Assembly (NCBI GenBank): GCA_003707065.3
Contig: PPXM03000002.1
Span: 620,001 to 684,000 of the forward strand
Length of the DNA: 64,000 bases
Source: Trigonopsis variabilis
Lineage: Eukaryota > Ascomycota > Trigonopsidomycetes > Trigonopsidales > Trigonopsidaceae
Reading direction: 5' to 3'
The notes under the pieces were generated by a model. That model was not told where the DNA came from and searched no databases. It was given only the letters and a program-made list of their open reading frames with translations. Positions 1 through 9,815 of this stretch are shown in pieces; position 1 is the first letter of the stretch, and each line of letters starts with the position of its first letter. The position numbers and the translations under genes are program-made.

Positions 1-3000
1 GGTAAGTTTTGCTCGTCTCTCGTGCGTTCCGAGGTTCCTAACCTTCAGTACTTTTTCACTGCCTTTGTGCAAAATCAGGATGTCTGTAGGAAGATAATTG
101 AAGCGGCTGAGAAAGCTACTCATAAAGTAAACCAAGAAGCTCATGAGAAAAAACTCCGGATAGAAGAGGGGGCGAAAGAGGATGAAAAAATGTCTTCATC
201 ATCCTTGACAGTTCCTGATAATAAGGGATTCTTATCTCGGTTACGATCACCTTCTCGAAGGAAGAAATCCACCAGCGTCTCTCGCGCTCGGTCCGGCTCA
301 CCCAAGAAGAAAGACAGGAGATTATCTCTTGCAAGAAGCAAATCAAAGGGGCCTTCTAGCCGCAGCTCTAGTGCTGTTGGTGAAAAACCAGCTAATTCAT
401 CTCCTTCAAGAACAGAGAAGGAAAAAGAAAGCGCGGCGATTAGTGATATCCCCAATCAACAAACCGCTGGTGAATCGAGCCAAGCAGCTGGTCCTGGTCA
501 GTCTCTCTCCGTCTGGCATCAAATTCCTCTGTCTGAATCAGAGCTGACTTCTGATGCTCGAGGTCGAGAAGGCTCCTCCGAAGCTCCTACTATCACTGTT
601 ACCAATTCGCCTATAATTGATCAGTCTGTGGACATGGATGATACTTCGGGATTATTGAGCACTTTAGTTAGTCCGAGGACCTATATTGGTGGCCTTACTA
701 GAACAATATCCAAAGTTGTTCCACCCGCTCCCTCATTATTAAGAGAAAAGACGAGAGATACTGAGCGGTGGACCTTATGGCTCCTTCATCATACAAAGAG
801 GGTCCCCATAGCCCTTATTCCAAGAGATGCAGTGGGAAAGGTATCCGAAATGTGGACTGGCAATCCTAAACATTATATCGAGGGGGCTTCAGTAGAACAA
901 AACGATGCTCATTCGGAGCTGGCAGAGTCCAGCGAACGATATCGGAGTTATTTCTCTTTGGATGTGTCGGAGAATTTGATTGCGGCCTACTATTGTTATC
1001 TTTATCGGGTGATTCCAGTCTATGGTAAGCTTTATGTTAGCGATAATTACGTCTGCTATCGAAGTCTAATTCCTGGAACGAATTCGAAGATGATCCTTCC
1101 TCTAAAGAACATCGAGAACATTGAGAAAGAGAAGGGTTTTCGGTTTGGATATGCTGGTCTGGTCGTTGTCATTCAGGGCCATGAAGAAGTATTCTTTGAA
1201 TTTCCTAATGCAGTCAACAGAGGTGATTGTGAAATGACCATTTTGAAGCAATTCTACAAGGTAGAACTGGAAGCTGCCAATGAGGCAAGTATAGTCCCTA
1301 AGAGAAGCGGTGAGGAGGATTTGTCCCCAAAGACGTCAAAGAAGCAAGGACCAAAGTTAAATCGGGTAGACACAAGTTTGAGTCTGATGACTCAAGGAGA
1401 GAGTGTCAGCAAAGAAACTCGAGCTAAAGTCTATAAAGGCCTATCTGAACATCTTGGTGAAAATCCTCCTGTTATCTTTGACTCTGCTGATGCGTCAATT
1501 CTTAGCTTTAAACCTGAAAAAGCCCTTCGTTTCACTTTTCTTACTATTGGATCAAGAGGCGATATCCAGCCCTACATTGCTTTGGGACTTGCTCTGAAGG
1601 CAGAAGGTCATCACGTTAAGATCGCGACTCATGAGGAATTCCGAGACTGGGTAGAGAGTTTTGACATAGGCTTTGCTCCAGTAGCGGGAAATCCGGCAGA
1701 GCTGATGAAATTGTCAGCAGACTACGGACTGTTTACTCTTCGCTTCTTGAAAGAAGCGTCCTCTCGGTTTAGAGGATGGTTAGACGACCTGTTTAGATCC
1801 TCCTGGGCTGCTTGTCAAGATACGGACGTGTTAATTGAAAGTCCGTCTGCGATGGCGGGCATCCACATTGCTGAAGCTCTACAAATTCCCTTTTTCCAAG
1901 CATTTACTATGCCCTGGACTCGTACTCGAGCATATCCTCACGCCTTTGCAGTACCTGATACAAAAATGGGAGGATCTTATAACTACCTGAGTTACGTTCT
2001 ATTCGAGAATGTGTTTTGGAAAGCCATTTCAGGGCAAGTAAACCGATGGCGAAGGGACCAGCTAGGACTGCCAAAAACCAATCTACAGAAGCTGGCTCCA
2101 AACAAGGTGCCTTTTATGTACAACTTTAGTCCTTCAGTTGTGCCACCTCCTTTGGACTTCAGCGATTGGATCAAGGTGACCGGCTATTGGTTCTTGGATG
2201 AAGGCAAACGGGGACCTCCTCCTCAAAATGTAGCTGACTTCATTGCAAAGGCTCGTGCAGATAAGAAGAAAATCGTTTATATTGGATTTGGCTCGATAGT
2301 TGTCTCTGATCCTCGAGAACTGACCCGGTCAGTATACGAAGCCGTCCAAAAGGCAGATGTTCGTTGTATCTTATCCAAGGGTTGGTCTGACAGAATGGAC
2401 AATCATAAGGATGAAGACGAGCTTCCAGCTCCACCTCAGGTTTTGAAGATTGATTCGGTCCCTCATGATTGGCTTTTCCCTCAGATTGATGTTGCTGTGC
2501 ATCACGGTGGATCAGGGACTACTGGGGCTAGTCTTCGAGCGGGTTTGCCTACATTGATCAAGCCTTTCTTCGGAGATCAATTCTTTTTCGCTACCCGCGT
2601 AGAAGATCTCGGAGTTGGAATTCACCTGTCCAAGCTCAATAAGGAAAAGTTCGCTAGTGCGTTGATCTCGGCTACAACTGATGAGCGCATGATATCTCGA
2701 GCCAAGTTGCTGGGGCAGAAAATCAGAGCTGAGGATGGTTTAGCCACCGCCATCGAAACCATTTATAGAGATCTCGGATATGCCAAGGATCTGATCATGC
2801 AAAAAGTCAAGGCCAATCAACGTGAGGAGAACAGTACGAAGGAGCTTATTGAAAACAAGCTGAAAGAGGAAGAGGAAGAACTGTGTCAAATGATGGGAGG
2901 ATTAAAGGGGGAGCAGGCAAAGCCATCAGCTGATGAGGAAGTTGGAACCAAGGACAGAGAGCTAAGTCAGTCCGAAAAGCCAAAAGAGAAACGGCAGGAG

Positions 3001-3426
3001 CTGAAAGGCTCTCATGATAGGCTTTCAACCAGATTTCTACCTACTCGTATCTTGTCCATGATCCGAAACAGGTACTTGGGCGACGCCGAGCTTTCCCATA
3101 TCTCCGCGGAAGATATGGACGACTTTGTGGCATCGTCATCGGATGAATACCCATCAGAGCCTGACGATGCAGACGACGATGAGGACGATCTACCAGATAA
3201 TTCAATTCCTTCAAGCTCTCTTGAACGTTTGCGAGAGAACTCTGATTATGATGTGTCTTCTACTGCCGGTCAGTCGGCGTCAGAACTGTCCAAGGTAAGG
3301 ACTGAGCCAGGGGATACTGCTCAAAAGGTCAGACCCAAATCTGAGCCTTCCCAGCAGGATCTTTCTGACCATACCGACGTGTCGGACGAGTCTTGGACGG
3401 TAGTGGCGGGAAAAAAACAATCCTAA
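1..3426 (+). CDS. ATG26: Sterol 3-beta-glucosyltransferase Atg26 (5' part outside window)
   Basis: UDP-glucose:sterol glucosyltransferase, making steryl glucosides; in Komagataella-type yeasts it is also a pexophagy factor. The window opens at an exon end (base 1), then a 47-nt intron (2-48, GTAAGT, branch CCTAAC, CAG), and the last exon runs 49-3426 (1125 residues). The exon begins with the end of the PH/GRAM unit (YFFTAF), followed by a long Ser/Arg/Lys-rich linker and a second GRAM domain (near LYRVIPVYGKLYV and KEKGFRFGYAG). The glycosyltransferase follows: an N-lobe with FLTIGSRGDIQPYIALG and a UDP-sugar site with HHGGSGTTGASLRAGLP. The tail is acidic and ends in DESWTVV close to the stop. 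An ATG upstream of the window is expected; I do not use the in-frame GTG at 22 as a start. Identification is firm; only the N-terminal GRAM/PH part is missing because it lies off the edge. Confidence 0.95.
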   Translation, partial: GKFCSSLVRSEVPNLQYFFTAFVQNQDVCRKIIEAAEKATHKVNQEAHEKKLRIEEGAKEDEKMSSSSLTVPDNKGFLSRLRSPSRRKKSTSVSRARSGSPKKKDRRLSLARSKSKGPSSRSSSAVGEKPANSSPSRTEKEKESAAISDIPNQQTAGESSQAAGPGQSLSVWHQIPLSESELTSDARGREGSSEAPTITVTNSPIIDQSVDMDDTSGLLSTLVSPRTYIGGLTRTISKVVPPAPSLLREKTRDTERWTLWLLHHTKRVPIALIPRDAVGKVSEMWTGNPKHYIEGASVEQNDAHSELAESSERYRSYFSLDVSENLIAAYYCYLYRVIPVYGKLYVSDNYVCYRSLIPGTNSKMILPLKNIENIEKEKGFRFGYAGLVVVIQGHEEVFFEFPNAVNRGDCEMTILKQFYKVELEAANEASIVPKRSGEEDLSPKTSKKQGPKLNRVDTSLSLMTQGESVSKETRAKVYKGLSEHLGENPPVIFDSADASILSFKPEKALRFTFLTIGSRGDIQPYIALGLALKAEGHHVKIATHEEFRDWVESFDIGFAPVAGNPAELMKLSADYGLFTLRFLKEASSRFRGWLDDLFRSSWAACQDTDVLIESPSAMAGIHIAEALQIPFFQAFTMPWTRTRAYPHAFAVPDTKMGGSYNYLSYVLFENVFWKAISGQVNRWRRDQLGLPKTNLQKLAPNKVPFMYNFSPSVVPPPLDFSDWIKVTGYWFLDEGKRGPPPQNVADFIAKARADKKKIVYIGFGSIVVSDPRELTRSVYEAVQKADVRCILSKGWSDRMDNHKDEDELPAPPQVLKIDSVPHDWLFPQIDVAVHHGGSGTTGASLRAGLPTLIKPFFGDQFFFATRVEDLGVGIHLSKLNKEKFASALISATTDERMISRAKLLGQKIRAEDGLATAIETIYRDLGYAKDLIMQKVKANQREENSTKELIENKLKEEEEELCQMMGGLKGEQAKPSADEEVGTKDRELSQSEKPKEKRQELKGSHDRLSTRFLPTRILSMIRNRYLGDAELSHISAEDMDDFVASSSDEYPSEPDDADDDEDDLPDNSIPSSSLERLRENSDYDVSSTAGQSASELSKVRTEPGDTAQKVRPKSEPSQQDLSDHTDVSDESWTVVAGKKQS
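2..48 (+). other. Intron of ATG26
   Basis: Begins GTAAGT, ends CTTCAG, with a CCTAAC branch-site-like sequence directly upstream. The reading frame is also open through it, so retention cannot be excluded. The sequence after it resumes the family pattern (YFFTAF), while the translated intron does not match anything I know from Atg26. Confidence 0.7.
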
Positions 3427-3625
3427 ATGGCAAGATATAATAGATTTTGGCTAAGGATGCTGGCACGTGACCGTGCGAGACTATCGTGGCCGTCGTACTT
3501 GACAGCGCATCAACAGTTTGGTTTCGGGGAATCAGTGGGGTGTTAGGCATGTGAATGGATCATTTCTAGATGCATCAAACTACGTAGATTACTTCTAATA
3601 GTCTAATGTTGGAATATGCAAATTC
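3427..3625. other. Convergent 3' intergenic spacer, nothing recognised
   Basis: Short AT-leaning spacer between the stop codons of ATG26 and the SET-domain gene. It presumably holds both polyadenylation regions. No RNA gene or repeat seen. Confidence 0.5.
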
Positions 3626-6067
3626 TCAAATCGGGTCAATAGATTTGAAGGCCCGATTCTCTATAATAAATATACAACTTGCTCGGATCCACTCAAGAGC
3701 AAGTGACAACAGGTCACATTCTGTCTTTAGCACTACCTGGGCAAGCCCAACTCTGACTCCGTGGAATTCGGTCGACCCAGGCTCGGGGAGTGAAGGAACG
3801 TAAGGCAAGCGACGAGCGCGGGAGAGAATAAGGGAACGAAGAAAACGATACAGCCTAGCCGACTGGGGACTGAAGAAAGCCAGCCGTAGACGTTCGACCA
3901 AATCGGCGCAAGGACGGACAAATAGGGAAGGATGAATCTTCTTTCTCCGTTTCGGGCTCACTCGCACCATCGTCAGCCGAGCGAGATTAGTAACGACAGT
4001 ACGGCGAGCATGTTTTGTCCTGCTCGCAAGGACCAATAAACAGAGCAGTAATTGGCTAGACACAGGAACCAAAGATCTGTCAGGATAACGAAGCACGAGA
4101 TTGTCAATCGCCCAGTCGGCCCGCGAGAAGGTCTCGGAAGCGTTGTCGTCTGATTCTAAGCCGGATTCGAATACGTCACTGAGGGAATTTCTGTCCAGCG
4201 CAGCATCACGTGCCCTGGCTGCCCGCCCGAAGAGGCGCCGGGTGTCTGCGCAGACACCCGGCCTTTTCCAGTGACTTGGATATTGGCTACCGAGCAGGCA
4301 TCTGTACCACCGAGCGCGATATTGATTGTAGCGTGCTGTCAGAGTATCATAGATTGACTTTCCGTGTCGCTTCCAATAGGCCCAGTTATCGCGCAGCTGA
4401 CGGGGTTCGACTTCGAGCACGACAGATAGCCTTCCTAGACTCAACGGTGAGCGGATCAAGCGATCGAGGATGCGTCCCAAAGAGATTTTTGTATGTAGAT
4501 TTGTCATAAGAGCAAAGCCGTACCGAGCTAGCAAGACCTCATTTCCACAAGGCCCATAACTATTAAACAACTCCATGCCCTGGGGCTTGACGCTGATCTC
4601 ATGGCAAACAGACATGACACAGATGTCGGAGGAGATTTTATCGCTTGGCCTAAAGAATAACTCTCGCTGCTGATCATAGAATTGACGAGACCGTGAATAA
4701 ACATCATTACGGCCTATCGAGCCGGGTAAAAAATCACTGTCAACATTCTCAACATTCTCAACATTGACCTGCAGATTATTTTGAACGATTCCACTTTTAC
4801 TGTCTGAATCAACTATAATGAAGTCCTCAGTCCGATTTTGCCCGTCATCCTCGTCTGAATCAATTATAATGACATGCTCAGTCCGATTTTGCCCGTCATC
4901 CTCGTCTGAATCAATTATAATGACGTCCTCTGTATGATTTTGCCCGTCATCCTCGCTAGGTGAGTGGCCCGCCACTAGTCCTTCTGAAAATTCATCACTG
5001 TCATTGTCACATTCTTGCTCTTCTTGGCTAACCTCATTTCCACTATTTGACGGACCTTCACTGGTGTTGTTTGACGTGCTCCCTGACTGATGATCGCACG
5101 ACAGTTCACCGCAAACTTTGCACACGTCGTAGATATCCACCAAAGTAACGTTGTTATTATCACTGTGATTAAACATATCGGCCATCGGGACTAGGGCAAA
5201 AGGCCTAAAAGAGTCAACCTTAAAAGCTCTTGTTGATACAAGGATGCTTGCAGCACAGAAGGAGTTATAACCATAATGTTCTGCTATTATTTCGTCTGAG
5301 AAAATTTCGGGGGAGAACTTGAGGAAGGGAAGGAGGACATTATCATATAGCTTTCTTTGTCCCACGGAGCTGAAACCATTAATAGTCTCCAACTCGGTTC
5401 CTCTTAACATCTGCTGCTCTGATTTCGGCCAAAACTGGGGAACCGACACAAGTTCGTTCAAATCAATTAAGCTCCTCGCGCCATACAATTCTCGATATGC
5501 AAACATCTGAAAGTACCCATGCCACGGGGACCGTTCTCTAATATAATAAGCCTCATATATAAAAGCAATAACCAGCGATATAAAGGGCCAATTTTCCGGA
5601 TCGTGGCCGTTATTTTTCAGTCTGAATGATTCGACATAATCATCAAATACTTTTGAAATTGCGCTCTGTCTGGGACAAAAAATAGCAGATTTGGGAATAT
5701 AGGCAAGTTCGAAACCTTCAGGAAGAGTGTAATTCCCAAATGAATCGGGCTCCCCCATTAACTTTGAAGCTCTTTTTCCTTCCAGATCATAGAATGCAGG
5801 GGCGGGAGAACCCTCTGTATGGGATACGTAGGATCCATCCAATCCCTTGGAGTTTGTCTCTGCTGATAATCCTCCAGGGATGAATGGCTCAAACAGTCCA
5901 GGACAAGGCAGAAGGACATCTTTACTCTGATCTGGGCACGGAATGCTGAATACCCCTAAAGGACCGCCAGGAGAATCAGAATACTTGAATACTAGACTTG
6001 GATGGCAATAAATTCGGTTCTCATAACACCACTGGTTGAATTTGAATAGCGTAGCCCGAAAATCCAT
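3626..6067 (-). CDS. SET-domain protein lysine methyltransferase (SETD6/Rkm/Set10-like) with a large insert
   Basis: Single exon, 813 residues, ATG at 6067. The split SET fold of the RuBisCO-methyltransferase-like class is seen as an early SET segment, the NH motif in DMFNHS (N300, H301), and the closing motif FNSYGP with the catalytic-type Tyr at 504 followed by NEVLLARYGF. Between these halves lies an insert of about 190 residues. It starts with a Cys/His cluster (C316, C319, C324, H326) and contains three 17-residue tandem repeats (about 371-422), each with a hydrophobic I/V core followed by acidic and Ser residues. The C-terminal third is Arg-rich and should hold the substrate-binding helical domain. 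By family, substrates are ribosomal proteins or nuclear factors; the exact target cannot be read from sequence. A perfect 26-bp palindrome lies in codons for residues about 602-610. Confidence 0.8.
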   Translation of the reverse strand: MDFRATLFKFNQWCYENRIYCHPSLVFKYSDSPGGPLGVFSIPCPDQSKDVLLPCPGLFEPFIPGGLSAETNSKGLDGSYVSHTEGSPAPAFYDLEGKRASKLMGEPDSFGNYTLPEGFELAYIPKSAIFCPRQSAISKVFDDYVESFRLKNNGHDPENWPFISLVIAFIYEAYYIRERSPWHGYFQMFAYRELYGARSLIDLNELVSVPQFWPKSEQQMLRGTELETINGFSSVGQRKLYDNVLLPFLKFSPEIFSDEIIAEHYGYNSFCAASILVSTRAFKVDSFRPFALVPMADMFNHSDNNNVTLVDIYDVCKVCGELSCDHQSGSTSNNTSEGPSNSGNEVSQEEQECDNDSDEFSEGLVAGHSPSEDDGQNHTEDVIIIDSDEDDGQNRTEHVIIIDSDEDDGQNRTEDFIIVDSDSKSGIVQNNLQVNVENVENVDSDFLPGSIGRNDVYSRSRQFYDQQRELFFRPSDKISSDICVMSVCHEISVKPQGMELFNSYGPCGNEVLLARYGFALMTNLHTKISLGRILDRLIRSPLSLGRLSVVLEVEPRQLRDNWAYWKRHGKSIYDTLTARYNQYRARWYRCLLGSQYPSHWKRPGVCADTRRLFGRAARARDAALDRNSLSDVFESGLESDDNASETFSRADWAIDNLVLRYPDRSLVPVSSQLLLCLLVLASRTKHARRTVVTNLARLTMVRVSPKRRKKIHPSLFVRPCADLVERLRLAFFSPQSARLYRFLRSLILSRARRLPYVPSLPEPGSTEFHGVRVGLAQVVLKTECDLLSLALEWIRASCIFIIENRAFKSIDPI
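4237..4262. repeat. Perfect 26-bp palindrome inside the SET-domain gene
   Basis: The left arm GCCGGGTGTCTGC is followed immediately by its exact reverse complement GCAGACACCCGGC, with no spacer. It is GC-rich and lies in coding sequence (minus-strand residues near RPGVCADTRR). It could form a stable hairpin in the mRNA or a cruciform in DNA. Flanking bases do not extend the symmetry. Confidence 0.95.
4803..4955 (-). repeat. Three 51-bp tandem repeats (17 codons each) in the SET-domain gene
   Basis: Units at 4803-4853, 4854-4904 and 4905-4955 are nearly identical and keep the reading frame. The encoded unit is an acidic DGQN stretch, then TE, then a VIII or FIIV core, then DSDED. The high identity suggests recent expansion. 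Confidence 0.95.
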
Positions 6068-6709
6068 AAGAATCTAATAATTTTCACGCATTGCAGTGTG
6101 TTAATGTAGCCTTATGTAGCGCTCTTATCGCGCTTTGTATCAAGCAAGTCCCCAGATCAATTGTGACCACAAAGGGCATAAAACGTCTGGTCTCTGATCT
6201 GTAAAACAAGTCTCCTACTCTCTTTGTCCCTCTCTGTTTTAAAATCTGCTCCTGATAAATACGTCTTTAGATGACTGATTTTAAGCTGTATCATCCTTTG
6301 TTGCGTCCATGTGTTTGACGCTATTTCTCTAGTCTAAGAAACATTTTATACATTCATTGTTCAAGTGAATCGAGAACGTCTTTCACGCCAGTCTCGGGGC
6401 ATTTTCCGAGTAACCGTTCTCTCGCACTAGTGAACTACTGTTTTGAGGAGAAGAGAGAAGATTGGGTAGCTGTGTAAGGAATGGACGATCTGCAGCTACA
6501 TTTTGATTTCATGAAACCCGATTTATAAGCCTGACATGCAAAGAAAAAAATATACAAAAGATAGACGTTGGTAGAATAACCAAGTCTGGCAGATATTAAA
6601 CAATAGTAAGATCGGCAATCACCGACATTAGGAAATATATATCAAATCAATCACCACAAAGAAACGAATATAGTAAACCAAGATCCTAATATAGGAAGGT
6701 AGTCCATTT
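6068..6709. other. Intergenic, upstream of the SET-domain gene
   Basis: Holds the promoter of the minus-strand SET gene and the 3' end region of the YTP1-like gene. I see no ORF of note, tRNA boxes or repeats. Confidence 0.4.
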
Positions 6710-8521
6710 TTAGTGTCGCGCAGCCCAGCCCTTCAAGAACATGAGAACGACTATCCAAGAAACAACTAAGGATGAGATTCCAACAGAGACATTAAGAGTA
6801 AACATAGCATCCATACCACGTCTAGCGATTCCATTCACGGTTTCCTTGTTGGACAGCATAAATACAAGGCCTGCAGAGATCAAACAGAATCCTCCGAGAA
6901 GTTCGGTCAAAGGGCGGCTTGGGTAATGCGTACTTGGAGGAACAATAAAAAAGATCAGATAAGTGATCATTCGAAAGATTGCCGCCACACAGAGGAGATA
7001 GCCCCATTGCATATGGATCATGGTCGATAAGATGGTCTCTTGGTCATGCTGAGACATCAGCACACCAGTCAAGAAGACGGTTAATAAGGGGAAAACGTTG
7101 AAGGAAATAGACGATCGGCTTTGTTCGTTTAGTTCGCCGCCACTGGTGACGAGAGACATTCGGTTTTGCACGTCTTGGTTTATAATTCTTCGAATCAGGC
7201 CTGATTCAACCAACAAGCCGCCCAGACCTCCACCAAAATACATAAAGGCAATGGATACATGTTGGAGGTCTTTATGAGACCAGACGCCGTCTTCGTTACC
7301 AAGGTGTTCTAAAAACACATTAGAAGAGCCATAGAGGAAGATCATGAAACTCTCAATGCCTTCCATGTTGGTAAACACTCTAGCAATCGGGTTATGGGGT
7401 TTCCTGGTAGGAGGAACATTCCAAGCCCATCCATATTCCGCCCAAGCGCCGAGATATCGGCCAATGGTGATAATTCCATAAGTAAGAAAGACTCCTCCCT
7501 TGACGAAATGAGCTAAAAGACCATAGACGAATTTTGCTTTTCCCATACAGTTGAATGCAGCCAACGCAAATCCCAATTGGAAGAACCCAAGGAGCAACAA
7601 CGGCCGATTAAGAAAAGGATAGAGGTAGTTATTGAAATTTATGATGGAGGAGACGAAATCACTATGGGCGAATTTCGAAGACGATAATTTTGCAGTGACT
7701 TTCTTATCAAACCAGCCCAGCTTTGGTTGGCGCTGTCTTGCTGATGATGTCTCTGGAGTATCGGCATGGTAGGTTGTCTCACTCGATAACGACTGAGACT
7801 CGGCACTAGGCGAGCAACATTGACCGGAAGCGGACAATTCTTCGAGCATTAGTTGAGAGTAGTCATTAGATTCGACAGTCAAGAATCGGCTGATGAGGCG
7901 GACCACGGTTAATAAAGTGTGGATGATGATGATGACGCAGCAAACAAAGACGAATCGACCATAGCTGAGTCCAGGATACATGTTGGGAACGGAAGAAGAA
8001 TAGTCCATGTAAGTGAAGACGTTCAAGAAGAAGAGCACTAAGAAGACACCATAACTAGGGCCGAAAAGAGAAGAGTTGGCGGAAGAGAACATCAAGGAGA
8101 TAGGATATGCAAAGACCCAGGTAAACCCAATTAAAATCAAATGAGCAATCAAGACAGACCGGTGTTCGGGCCACGTCAGATATGAGGTAGCGTCGTAGGT
8201 CTTCCATAGCTCTTTAGTCTTGTCATCGGGAGCCTGGCTTAATATCCAGTCGTCCGGAGGCACAGGAACCCACGGAACCGATGTATGAGAATGTGCCGAG
8301 GATTGTGTGGAGTTCATGGATGAGCTATCCATGTCCATGTCCATGTCCATGCCATCATCACCCATGTCCATTTCATGGCTCGAGGATTCATGTTGGGCGT
8401 GTTGATCTCGGCTCACAAGAACTCCACCGAGACGAGAAGGAGGAAGGGTCGGAGGCGATGACAGGGACAAGGCCGAGATGGAACTTAAGACCAAGAGAAG
8501 ACCCAGACGAGATAACTTCAT
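6710..8521 (-). CDS. YTP1: YTP1-like polytopic membrane protein with Met/Asp/His-rich N-terminus
   Basis: Single exon, 603 residues, ATG at 8521. An N-terminal signal peptide (Leu/Ser-rich, about 1-22) is followed by a short segment rich in His, Met and Asp (about 41-70), encoded in part by ATGGAC hexamer repeats. Then come many hydrophobic membrane segments, among them regions near HLILIGFTWVFAYPISLMF, FVCCVIIIIHTLLTVV and the C-terminal VGISSLVVSWIVVLMFL. The layout matches the fungal Ytp1 family (Ytp1/DUF2427-type proteins), whose function is not settled. The Met/His-rich luminal or extracellular start resembles copper-binding segments of copper transporters, so metal binding is an inference. 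The gene has no introns. Confidence 0.75.
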   Translation of the reverse strand: MKLSRLGLLLVLSSISALSLSSPPTLPPSRLGGVLVSRDQHAQHESSSHEMDMGDDGMDMDMDMDSSSMNSTQSSAHSHTSVPWVPVPPDDWILSQAPDDKTKELWKTYDATSYLTWPEHRSVLIAHLILIGFTWVFAYPISLMFSSANSSLFGPSYGVFLVLFFLNVFTYMDYSSSVPNMYPGLSYGRFVFVCCVIIIIHTLLTVVRLISRFLTVESNDYSQLMLEELSASGQCCSPSAESQSLSSETTYHADTPETSSARQRQPKLGWFDKKVTAKLSSSKFAHSDFVSSIINFNNYLYPFLNRPLLLLGFFQLGFALAAFNCMGKAKFVYGLLAHFVKGGVFLTYGIITIGRYLGAWAEYGWAWNVPPTRKPHNPIARVFTNMEGIESFMIFLYGSSNVFLEHLGNEDGVWSHKDLQHVSIAFMYFGGGLGGLLVESGLIRRIINQDVQNRMSLVTSGGELNEQSRSSISFNVFPLLTVFLTGVLMSQHDQETILSTMIHMQWGYLLCVAAIFRMITYLIFFIVPPSTHYPSRPLTELLGGFCLISAGLVFMLSNKETVNGIARRGMDAMFTLNVSVGISSLVVSWIVVLMFLKGWAARH

Positions 8522-9815
8522 GATGGAAGGATTGTTGTCGGGGAGTCTAAGACTTTGGTCCTGTTAAGTTGAACGATGACGGTAGAAAAGGCAAGGAAGA
8601 AAGATATCGACTTGTTAAGACCGAGAAATCTGGCAAGACTAAAGGTGGTGTGGAAAGACAGAAAATGGTCGTCCGACCCGTAACCTCCTCCTTTTACTAG
8701 ACTTGGAAAGGGAAAATTTTCTCACTTTGTTCCTAACTCGGCTGACGGCATTGGCTTACGTAAGATCCCCAGACACCCGCCCGACCCCAGATTCTCATAT
8801 CCTGGATGTTTCTTGACTCCTATTATTCTTTTCTCTATAATTTATATTGTCAATTTACTAGGTGCTTTTTTTTCCAACGTTTGCCGCCCTTTTTCGGGGG
8901 CTTTTCTTGTTCCACTTTCACTCGCGAATGTTCCGAATCGGGAATTTACTATCCACTGCCAACCATCCTCGGGCGAAAAGTGAGCCTATTTCCTCGACAC
9001 CTTCCATCGCCAGCCATTCTTTCACATTCTGTCGGTTTATTTAAAATTGGCGTTTTCCTGTCACCCAGAGACAAACGCCAATCCACATGCCTACGTTTTC
9101 CTTGCTGATGACGTAGGCGGAGATCTTCGTGACCTCGTCAGCTATGACTCGTATTATTCCTTTGTAACACCAATCTCGAGCCAGCCATCCCGTTTGGGAC
9201 ATACACCTCGACCGCGGTCTCTCAAAACAGTAGAACGTGGTTGAACTCTAAGTTGGATTTTTGTTTTTAATTTGCTCGGAAAGATTCGGTCTCTCTTTCT
9301 TGGCTTAATGGCTGCCTTTAGCGTACAGAACCTGCATAACACTCTTGGCCGGTTTCGCCGAGCTTATCTATCTCTGTGCTTGGCACCTTTGTCGGTCTCT
9401 CTATCTATCTGTCTTCTTCCCACCGTTGCCATTAGACACAGCGACACAGATCAACCAGCCACCCTCTTCTACTGGAGCCACGTCATTATAAGGTCATTTA
9501 AACCAGAATTTCGAACGCACACGGTCGCAATCTCCAACTTTAACGATGTCATTACATTAGTGCTGGTATTTACAAGCCTTGGCTCGTAAGACTGGCTGGA
9601 TCTTTTCATTTCTGTTATAAATCTAGCACGTAAAATCAAATCCGTTTCTGTTCCTTTATTTTCTTTGCTGTGACTTTGCTGTTCCATGGCAAGTATCGCT
9701 TGTTGATCCTTCCCATATCGCTTACGAGCACGGCTGATAGGTCTTGTCAGTAACACGAAAAAAAAGGTGACGCTGAAAATATCACTACAAAAAATACTAG
9801 TCATGCATTCATAAT
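8522..9815. other. 1.3-kb intergenic region upstream of the YTP1-like gene
   Basis: Lies between two minus-strand genes, so it mainly serves as the YTP1-like promoter. It is pyrimidine-rich on the plus strand near 8800-9000. The open frames inside lack recognisable protein features. No tRNA-like boxes found. Confidence 0.4.

Noticed and set aside
9272-9804. Overlapping open frames on both strands between the YTP1-like and eIF3e genes
   Set aside because: Compositionally odd, no recognisable domain, and the space is explained as promoter and 3' region.
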